From the NCBI GenBank assembly GCA_021796905.1, contig JAKABK010000037.1, positions 1 through 9,809 on the forward strand: a stretch of 9,809 nucleotides of DNA, given 5' to 3'. Below are positions 1 to 5,231 of the stretch, piece after piece. Source of the stretch: Actinomycetes bacterium. GTDB lineage: Bacteria > Actinomycetota > Acidimicrobiia > Acidimicrobiales > Palsa-688. A program made the translations under genes and the position numbers. The notes beneath the pieces are model-generated. The model was not told where the DNA came from. It was given only the letters and a program-made list of their open reading frames with translations, and made no database searches. Every line of letters starts with the position of its first letter. The first letter of the stretch is position 1.

Positions 1-114
1 GGACCTCGGATGGGGCCCGCCCTGGCGCTGGGAGCAGACGAGACTGGGTCGATCCGCATGGCCGCGCCACCTGCGCTGCGTCTAGCCCCGCCCCCCGCTC
101 GCGCGCGGGGTCGT

Positions 115-333
115 TTAGGGACCGTCGGGCTCGGCTACTGCGACGATAGCCGAGGCGGTCCTCCGGAGGCGCTCGTCGGTGGTGAGCAGGGTCGCCTCGA
201 GGGACTCAGCTAGGGCGACGTAGAGCGCATCACAAACTGTGACCCGGTCCGTCAGGGACCAGGCTGCTGGGAGCAGCGGCCGTAGTGGCCAGCGCCGGGC
301 CGGGAAGGTCGCAAGAGCCGTCACGCGCTCTGC
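115..333 (-). pseudogene. VapC-like PIN-domain toxin, C-terminal remnant
   Basis: The reading frame ending at 115 encodes a stretch typical of the second half of VapC-family PIN ribonucleases: a PLRPLLPAAW helix, then DALYVALAESLEATLLTTDERL, the segment with the conserved Asp of DALYVALAE and the Asp of TTDERL. In the family these help form the metal site of an RNase toxin normally neutralised by a VapB antitoxin. The first half of the fold, with its N-terminal catalytic Asp and conserved Glu, is absent. Upstream the open frame runs on to 576, but its translation is low-complexity and does not look like PIN. A short stretch in another frame (about 321-364, reading YRDAVRRVTRQ) could be the preceding PIN helix, which would imply a frameshift or small deletion. 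No VapB gene is visible. I read it as a dead fragment; the PIN assignment is fairly secure, its boundaries are not. Confidence 0.6.
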
Positions 334-396
334 CTGGTGACCCGACGGACCGCGTCGCGGTACATGACGCCAGGTCAGCTGGAGGGGGAGAGCAAC

Positions 397-637
397 TTGG
401 CCTTCAAAGCTGTCTCGTCGGCAACCGTGGCCGTAGCGCTCATGGCCGCCTCCCCCCTCCCCGCCACCGCCCAAGGTGCCCTCACGCCGGCGCCCCGGGG
501 TGGTGAGCGTCAGCATCGGCCCGGGGAGCGTGGTGCGTTCGGCCTCGAGCGTGGCTGTCACCTTCAACGTCGCCATGGCGCCGGCCTTGGTGCGCTACGC
601 CACCTCCCTGGTGCTAGCCGAAGCGGCCACGGCGTGA
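397..637 (+). pseudogene. Small exported protein gene, apparently frameshifted
   Basis: A strong ribosome-binding stretch, GGAGGGGGAG (381-390), lies 6 bases before a TTG codon at 397. From there the frame reads MAFKAVSSATVAVALMAASP and then LPATAQG, a classic short signal peptide: a Lys, a hydrophobic core and an A-x-A-like cleavage site. After LTPAPRG the frame turns into Arg-rich sequence, while the next frame, entered at 500, reads VVSVSIGPGSVVRSASSVAV and TFNVAMAP, the alternating beta-strand texture of a small secreted domain, and stops at TGA 635-637. Removing one base from the CCCCGGGG run (493-500) joins the two into one protein of about 79 residues. I do not recognise the family. 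It could be a real pseudogene, a sequencing or assembly error in the homopolymer, or coincidence. It lies opposite the non-PIN part of the VapC-like open frame. Confidence 0.4.
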
Positions 638-716
638 GGTTCCGTCCCGCGGGTAGCCGCCAGGCCCGGCGGGCAATGACCAAGCGGCGGGGGAGCGGTG
701 GCTACGGTTGTTGGCC

Positions 717-1109
717 ATGGGGACGATGAAGCGGATGGGGCGAGAGGAGTTCTTCGCCAAGCTGGGCCAGCTGAGCGAGGAGCAGGTGCGAAAGGCCATG
801 TGGAACCTGTACTGGCGAGGCTCGGCACCCCTGCGCCAGCGCGTCGAGTCCGAGCTCGAGCCTTTGCCTCGGCCGCGGGGACCGGCCCAGGCCAAGGAAG
901 AAGTTGACCCGGGCTGGCTCCTCTACGAGGTCGAGGAGTTCGTCGAGCTGGCGAGGTCGGGGGCCTACCTCGGGGGCGACCGGCGGGTCACGCCCCGACG
1001 GGTCGGGGGTCGAGCTGGGCGCGCAGCGCCTCGAGCAGCGCCTCGGCGCCCCCGGGGTCGGTGGCGGTGCCGAAGACGTGGAAGTCGGGGCGGACGAGAG
1101 CGCTGGTGA
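717..1109 (+). CDS. Conserved-looking protein of unknown function, C-terminus probably replaced
   Basis: The first ~95 residues look like a real soluble, charged, mainly helical protein: MGREEFFAKLGQLSEEQVRK, then AMWNLYWRGSAPLRQRVESE, then VDPGWLLYEVEEFVELARSG and AYLGGDRRVTP. I cannot name a function. After GGDRRVTP (about 993) the frame becomes Arg/Gly/Ala-rich with no domain character until the stop at 1107-1109. Exactly there it starts to overlap the 3' end of the convergent monooxygenase, whose stop codon is 988-990, so the last ~122 bases are antisense to that gene. The natural C-terminus has probably been lost. Candidate starts are TTG 708, ATG 717, ATG 726 and ATG 735. GGGGGAG at about 689-695 is rather far upstream, and TACGGT (703-708) could be a -10 element giving a nearly leaderless mRNA from 717. 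There are no membrane segments or metal-binding Cys/His clusters. Confidence 0.55.
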   Translation: MGTMKRMGREEFFAKLGQLSEEQVRKAMWNLYWRGSAPLRQRVESELEPLPRPRGPAQAKEEVDPGWLLYEVEEFVELARSGAYLGGDRRVTPRRVGGRAGRAAPRAAPRRPRGRWRCRRRGSRGGRERW

Positions 1110-2643
1110 CGCCCCGTTCGGCGAGCCAGGTCGCGTGGCGTCCCCCTCCGGCGGGGAGGACCACGACCCTCCCGTCGACCGCGGCCAGCCGGTCGCGTAC
1201 CGCCGCTGCGGCCTCCGGGACGGTCGTCACGAACCGCCAACCGTGACCGTGGACGTCGTCGGAGCGGCGACCACCGACGCGGCCCTGCACCCAGGTCTCG
1301 CCGGCGCCGGGGGTGCCGGTGGCGATCACCCCCTCGCCGATCGCCGGCGGGGCGGGCGCAGCCACCGGGTCCGGACCGGCACCGGCACCGGCACCGGCAC
1401 CGGCAACCATGGCGGCGTCGCGTTCGGCTGCGGCAGCCGGGTCGGTGACACAGACGATCCGTCCGAGCTCGACGGACAGCTCGACGGTTGCCCGCACCCC
1501 GGGGGACCGCTCGACCCCGTAGGAGTCGAGCAGCCGGTCGCCGGCGACGCCGGCGAGCACCAGGTCGAGCTTCCAGGCCAGGTTGGCCGCGTCGCGCAGC
1601 CCCGTGCACAGCCCCTCCCCGGCGAACGGCGGCATCTGGTGGGCGGCGTCCCCGGCGAGCAGCACCCGTCCCCTACGCCACTGCTCGACGAACCGGGCGG
1701 CGAAGCTGTAGATCGCGTGGCGCTCGAGGGTTGCGTTGCCGGGGTGGAGACCGAAGGGGGCGAGCAGCTCCCAGGTGCGCGCCGGGCCGGCGAGGCCGTC
1801 GGGGTCCTCACCGGGTAGGGCCATCAGCTCGAAGCGTCGCCTCCCGGGCCCGCCCGAGACCGCCGTCGTCGGTCGGGCCGGGTCGCAGATCTGGACGTTG
1901 GTCGGCTCGAGCACCCACCGCTCGTGGGGGACCACGTCGACGACGAGCCAGTCTCGGGTGAAGTCGAGGTCCGTCACCGGGATCCCGAGCCGGGAGGCGA
2001 TGGTGCCGCCCGCCCCGTCGCAGGCGACGACGAAGGGGGCGCGTACCGGGCCGGCAGAGCTCGACACGGTCACGGCCCCGTCGTCCTGGTCGAGCCCGAC
2101 GACCTCGACACCCCTGCGCAGCTCCACCCCGAGCAGCGCCGCCCGGCTGGCGAGGAGAGCGTCGACGTCGGGCTGGTGGAACATCGACGACGCCGGCCAG
2201 CCACCCGGGCCGTCGAGGGGACGGCCGAGGCGCAGCAGGGGGCGGCCGGTCGCGTCGCGCCACTCGTAGATCGGGGCGGGCTCGGTGACCGCCTCCAGGT
2301 CGGCGCCGATCCCGCAGGCCTGCAGGATCCGGCACGCCTCGTCGTCGAGGTGGACCGCGCGCGGCAGCGGGTAGGGCTGCCGCCTGCGCTCGAGGACGGT
2401 CACCCGCCGGCCCCGCCCGGCGAGCAGCACGGCGATGGCTAGACCCACCGGCCCGGCACCGACCACGACCACCTCGGCGTCCCAGCCTCGCTCGACACCC
2501 ACCGGTACCCACCCCTCGGCGGCGGGCGCAGCCCCGGCCCCGCCAGCGGCGGGCGCAGCCCCGGCCCCGCCAGCGGCGGGCGCAGCCCCGGCCCCACCAG
2601 CGGCGGAGCCGTCCGGCGCGACGGGGCCGGCGGCGGTAGCCAC
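988..2643 (-). CDS. FAD-dependent aromatic-ring monooxygenase, MhpA-like
   Basis: A class A flavoprotein hydroxylase (PheA/TfdB, FAD_binding_3 family). In numbering from the GTG at 2643, the FAD dinucleotide motif VVGAGPVGLA is at about 60-69, the substrate-domain FHQPDVDALLA at 155-165, the DG motif CDGAGG at 208-213, and the second FAD motif GDAAHQMPPFAGEG at 331-344, followed by RDAANLAWKLDLVL. A thioredoxin-like C-terminal domain ends with RPDFHVFGTA. This most resembles 3-(3-hydroxyphenyl)propionate hydroxylase (MhpA): NAD(P)H- and O2-dependent ring hydroxylation in the cytoplasm, exact substrate unknown. No ring-cleavage or other mhp genes are nearby. The GTG 2643 start lies 4 bases after glpD with no clear Shine-Dalgarno. 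A second GTG at 2502 has GAGGGG 9 bases upstream, lies just before the FAD motif as in the family, and gives 504 residues. The first 47 residues are mostly a Gly/Ala/Pro repeat, so 2502 may be the true start. Confidence 0.88.
   Translation of the reverse strand: MATAAGPVAPDGSAAGGAGAAPAAGGAGAAPAAGGAGAAPAAEGWVPVGVERGWDAEVVVVGAGPVGLAIAVLLAGRGRRVTVLERRRQPYPLPRAVHLDDEACRILQACGIGADLEAVTEPAPIYEWRDATGRPLLRLGRPLDGPGGWPASSMFHQPDVDALLASRAALLGVELRRGVEVVGLDQDDGAVTVSSSAGPVRAPFVVACDGAGGTIASRLGIPVTDLDFTRDWLVVDVVPHERWVLEPTNVQICDPARPTTAVSGGPGRRRFELMALPGEDPDGLAGPARTWELLAPFGLHPGNATLERHAIYSFAARFVEQWRRGRVLLAGDAAHQMPPFAGEGLCTGLRDAANLAWKLDLVLAGVAGDRLLDSYGVERSPGVRATVELSVELGRIVCVTDPAAAAERDAAMVAGAGAGAGAGPDPVAAPAPPAIGEGVIATGTPGAGETWVQGRVGGRRSDDVHGHGWRFVTTVPEAAAAVRDRLAAVDGRVVVLPAGGGRHATWLAERGVTSALVRPDFHVFGTATDPGGAEALLEALRAQLDPRPVGA
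1375..1404 (-). repeat. ACCGGC hexanucleotide array, five copies
   Basis: Five perfect copies of ACCGGC on the plus strand, encoding an alternating Ala-Gly run (AGAGAGAGAG) on the minus strand at about residue 414-423 of the monooxygenase. It falls in the linker between the FAD/substrate core and the thioredoxin-like C-terminal domain, where a flexible spacer is tolerable. The two-codon period makes copy-number changes frame-neutral. Confidence 0.85.
2518..2598 (-). repeat. Three tandem 27-base repeats
   Basis: Three head-to-tail copies of a 27-base unit; the minus-strand translation is GGAGAAPAA three times. The copy nearest the upstream GTG differs by at least one base (CCCCACCAG against CCCCGCCAG on the plus strand). 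The unit length is a multiple of three, so the array is frame-neutral. It lies either in an extended N-terminus of the monooxygenase (residues 16-42) or, if GTG 2502 is the start, in the spacer between glpD and that gene. Confidence 0.9.
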
Positions 2644-2647
2644 CGGT

Positions 2648-4426
2648 TCAGCGTGCGACGGCGCCGAGGGGGACCGTCGGCGCCACGTCGGGCGCCCCGA
2701 GGCGGGTTGCGTCGGCGGTGCGGTCGTCGGCTGCGAGCTGGCTCTCCCGTTCGGCCTCGACCCGCGCCCGGTAATAGGTCACCTCCCGGTCCCGTCGCGC
2801 CTCGTCCCAGCCGAGCAACGGTGCCATCAGTGCCGCCACCGGCTCGGCGGCGGCCACGCCCCGGTCGAAGGCCTCGAAGCTGATCCGGGTGCGACGGGCG
2901 AGCACGTCCTCGACGTGACGGGCTCCTTCAGCGAGCACCGCGTAGACCACCTCGGCGGCGAGGTACTCGTCGGCTCCCTCACCGGGGAGCGGCTCGGCGA
3001 GCGAGCGGTCGGCGGCGAGCAGGTCGAGGACCTCCCTGACGAGCGACCCGTAGCGACCGAGCAGGTGCTCGACGCGCTCCGTCGCGAGCCCGCAGGATGC
3101 GGCGAGTCGGCCGGCGGAGTTACGGACCGCTGGCCAGCCCTCGGCACCGACCAGGGGAACCCGGTCCGTGCAGCTCGCCGGGACCGCCCCGAGGCCGTGG
3201 ACCGCCGCGTCGACCGCGTCTTTCGCCATCACCCGGTAGGTGGTGTACTTGCCGCCGGCTACGACGACGAGCCCCGGCACCGGGGTGGCGACGGTGTGCT
3301 CCCTCGAGAGCTTGCTCGTGGCGTCGGACTCCCCGGCGAGCAGCGGGCGCAGGCCGGCGTAGACCCCCTCGATGTCGTCGCGGGTGAGGGGGTTGCGGAG
3401 CAGGCCGTTCAGGTGGTCGAGGAGGTAGTCGATGTCGGCGGCGCTGGCCGCGGGGTGGGCCCGGTCGAGGTCCCAGTCGGTGTCGGTGGTGCCGATCAGC
3501 CAGTGCGTGCCCCAGGGGATCACGAACAGCACCGACTTCTCGGTCCGCAGGATCAGCCCGACGTCGCTCCGGATCCGGTCCCGGGGGACGACCAGGTGCA
3601 CACCCTTGGACGCCCGCACTCGGACCTCGCCCCGATCGGTCGCGAGGCGCTGGGTGTCGTCGGTCCAGACCCCGGTGGCGTTGACGACCCGACGGGCCCG
3701 GACCTCGAAGCGGGCCCCGGTCTCGAGGTCGCAGACCTGCGCACCGGTCACCCGCTCCCCCTGGCGGGCCAGTCCAACGACCTGGGCCCGGTTGGCGGCG
3801 AGAGCGCCGAGACCGACCGCGGTGCGCACGATCGTCATCGTGTGGCGGGCGTCGTCGACCTGGGCGTCCCAGTAGCGCACCCCGCCTACGTAGGTGTCGG
3901 GGCGCAGCGCCGGGCACAAGCTGGCGACGCCCTTCCTGCCCAGGTGGCGGTGCATCGGCAGTCCCCGGCCCCATCCACGCCCGAGACCGAGGGTGTCGTA
4001 GAGGACCAGGCCGGCGCCGACGTAGGGACGTTCCCAACCCCGGTGCACCAGCGGGTAGAGGAAGCTGACCGGCCGGGCCAGGTGTGGGCAGAGACGCTCG
4101 AGCATCAGGCCGCGCTCGGTGAGCGCCTCGGTGACCAGGTGCCATTCGAGCTGCTCGAGGTAGCGCAGGCCGCCGTGGATCAGCTTGCTCGAGCGGCTCG
4201 AGGTGCCCGACGCCCAGTCCCGGGCCTCGAGGAGGCCGACCGAGAGACCGCGGCTGACCGCGTCGAGCGCGGCGCCGGCTCCGACCACCCCCCCGCCGAC
4301 CACCAGGATGTCCAGCTCCTCACCGGTGGCGGTCGCCCGCATCGCCCGCAGCGCCTCCTCCCGGCGCTCCGGGGACAGAGCCGAGCGCTCCGACGCTCGG
4401 GCGGCAGGGCGGGACTGCGTGCTCAT
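2648..4426 (-). CDS. glpD: Aerobic glycerol-3-phosphate dehydrogenase
   Basis: A 592-residue FAD enzyme that oxidises sn-glycerol 3-phosphate to dihydroxyacetone phosphate at the inner face of the membrane and passes electrons to quinone. The N-terminal dinucleotide motif ILVVGGGVVGAGAALDA is at about residues 40-56. The GlpD hallmark SSRSSKLIHGGLRYLEQLEW is at 76-95, followed by EALTERGLMLERLCPHLARP. IPWGTHWLIGTTDTDWD, the YAGLRPLL segment and VAGGKYTTYRVMAKDAVDA match the DAO fold of the family. The C-terminal ~150 residues form the helical DAO_C domain (RVEHLLGRYGSLVREVLDLL). The length matches actinobacterial GlpD proteins. The ATG at 4426 has AGGAGA a few bases upstream, a good Shine-Dalgarno. 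The MhpA-like gene follows 4 bases after the stop, suggesting co-transcription. No glpF or glpK is in the window. Confidence 0.95.
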   Translation of the reverse strand: MSTQSRPAARASERSALSPERREEALRAMRATATGEELDILVVGGGVVGAGAALDAVSRGLSVGLLEARDWASGTSSRSSKLIHGGLRYLEQLEWHLVTEALTERGLMLERLCPHLARPVSFLYPLVHRGWERPYVGAGLVLYDTLGLGRGWGRGLPMHRHLGRKGVASLCPALRPDTYVGGVRYWDAQVDDARHTMTIVRTAVGLGALAANRAQVVGLARQGERVTGAQVCDLETGARFEVRARRVVNATGVWTDDTQRLATDRGEVRVRASKGVHLVVPRDRIRSDVGLILRTEKSVLFVIPWGTHWLIGTTDTDWDLDRAHPAASAADIDYLLDHLNGLLRNPLTRDDIEGVYAGLRPLLAGESDATSKLSREHTVATPVPGLVVVAGGKYTTYRVMAKDAVDAAVHGLGAVPASCTDRVPLVGAEGWPAVRNSAGRLAASCGLATERVEHLLGRYGSLVREVLDLLAADRSLAEPLPGEGADEYLAAEVVYAVLAEGARHVEDVLARRTRISFEAFDRGVAAAEPVAALMAPLLGWDEARRDREVTYYRARVEAERESQLAADDRTADATRLGAPDVAPTVPLGAVAR

Positions 4427-4508
4427 GGGGTCTCCTCGGCTGTGGTCGGGACCGCCCTGCCGCTGCGGGGGTGCCGGCGGCGGGCGGCTGTCGGTGTTGT
4501 ACCCGGGG

Positions 4509-4537
4509 CCGCCCGGCTAGCGCCGCCTCCCGGGCGG
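4509..4537 (-). terminator. GC-rich inverted repeat between the SRPBCC gene and glpD
   Basis: A perfect 8-bp stem, CCGCCCGG (4509-4516) with CCGGGCGG (4530-4537), and a 13-base loop; it can be lengthened by GGCC/GGCC pairing across one bulged base. It lies 57 bases after the stop of the upstream gene and 83 bases before the glpD start on the minus strand. There is no U-tract, which is common in high-GC actinobacteria, so it could equally be 5'-leader structure of glpD. No convincing promoter for glpD is visible in this 167-base gap. Confidence 0.35.
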
Positions 4538-4593
4538 GCCGTTGCCGGTGAGGCGACCACACCCCGGGCCGGGCGGCGCCGCAGCGCCCGAGG

Positions 4594-5079
4594 TCACTGC
4601 GAAGCGGGTCCGGCGCCGGCTTCCGCCGCTGCCTTCAGCGCCCGTAGGGTCGCCGGGATACCGGCCCGGGCGGTCTCCCGGCGATCGGCGATCTGGGTGT
4701 CGGCGTCGGCTCCGAAACGCTCCCGGAACCCGACGATGCCGGCGGGGAGCATCTCCCACCCCTCGGTGACCCGGGTCCCACCATCCACCGGTTCGAAGCG
4801 GTAGGACCAACGCACCCAGCCGGCGTTGACCACCCACGCCACCTCCCGGCCCTCGTCGGCGGTCACGACGGTGCAGGTCGTCTCCCAGGTGCGCTCCGGG
4901 GTCTCGTTGCGACCGACGAAGCGGGCGCCGACGCGCAGGCCTTCGCCGTCGAGCCATCGGCACTGCTTGCAGATCGGGCTCCACTCCCCCATCCGGGTCA
5001 CGTCGGCGACCATCTCGTAGACCTCGGCCGGCTCGCGCCCGTAGACCACCACCGACTCGGACATGGACAGCTCGGACAT
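4594..5079 (-). CDS. SRPBCC (START/Bet v 1-like) family protein
   Basis: A protein of about 161 residues with the sequence pattern of the polyketide cyclase/dehydrase or START-like superfamily: an N-terminal strand (MSESVVVYGREPAEVYEMVA), the DVTRMGEWSPICKQCRW segment typical of actinobacterial members (domain start, then an E/D-W-SP motif), then antiparallel strands (VGARFVGRN, WETTCTVVTADEGREVAWVV, YRFEPVDGGTRVTEGWEM), and a long C-terminal helix (TLRALKAAAEAGA). Such folds bind hydrophobic ligands; the ligand here cannot be inferred. No signal peptide or membrane segment. I chose ATG 5079 because the open frame upstream, to ATG 5193, is Arg/Pro-rich with no homology character; ATG 5064 is also possible. 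CAAGAT ends 6 bases before ATG 5079 and could be a weak -10 for leaderless expression. It is followed by glpD after 167 bases, so an operon with glpD is uncertain. Confidence 0.85.
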   Translation of the reverse strand: MSELSMSESVVVYGREPAEVYEMVADVTRMGEWSPICKQCRWLDGEGLRVGARFVGRNETPERTWETTCTVVTADEGREVAWVVNAGWVRWSYRFEPVDGGTRVTEGWEMLPAGIVGFRERFGADADTQIADRRETARAGIPATLRALKAAAEAGAGPASQ

Positions 5080-5145
5080 GCCCCCATCTTGACCCACCGA
5101 GACCGGCTCCGGCGAGAGACACCGGCTGTTCCCGTGCCGGGGCGG

Positions 5146-5192
5146 GCGGTCCGGCCCCGGAGCGCTCCGGCCCCGAGCGGTCCGGCCCGTCA
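5146..5192. repeat. Three imperfect 15-16-base tandem repeats with a palindrome
   Basis: Three successive copies sharing GCG(G/C)TCCGGCCC begin at 5146, 5162 and 5177. The junction of copies one and two makes the perfect 10-base palindrome GGAGCGCTCC (5159-5168). They lie in the 152-base gap between the ABC operon's last stop and the SRPBCC start, where regulatory sites for that gene could sit. In DNA this GC-rich such short repeats may have arisen by chance or slippage. Confidence 0.6.
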
Positions 5193-5206
5193 TCGCTCCA
5201 GCTCGG

Positions 5207-5221
5207 GGCCCTTCGGGGACC
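5207..5221 (-). terminator. Weak hairpin after the ABC exporter operon
   Basis: On the minus strand GGTCCCCGAAGGGCC can fold into GG(U)CCC-CGAA-GGGCC, five pairs with one bulged U and a tetraloop, beginning 10 bases after the stop codon of the second ABC gene. There is no U-tract. The position suits a terminator, but the stem is short for this base composition. Confidence 0.22.
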
Positions 5222-5231
5222 GGCCCGCCGA

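Noticed and set aside
94..111. CCCCGC/GCGGGG hairpin just after the VapC remnant stop
   Set aside because: A 6-bp stem with no U-tract in a local C- and G-rich patch; the position would suit a terminator, but it is too short to claim at this base composition.
2435..4804. A 789-residue plus-strand open frame
   Set aside because: It lies antisense to glpD and the start of the monooxygenase, and its translation has the His/Asp/Gly/Pro/Arg-rich texture of a complement frame in high-GC DNA. The minus-strand frame has unmistakable GlpD motifs.
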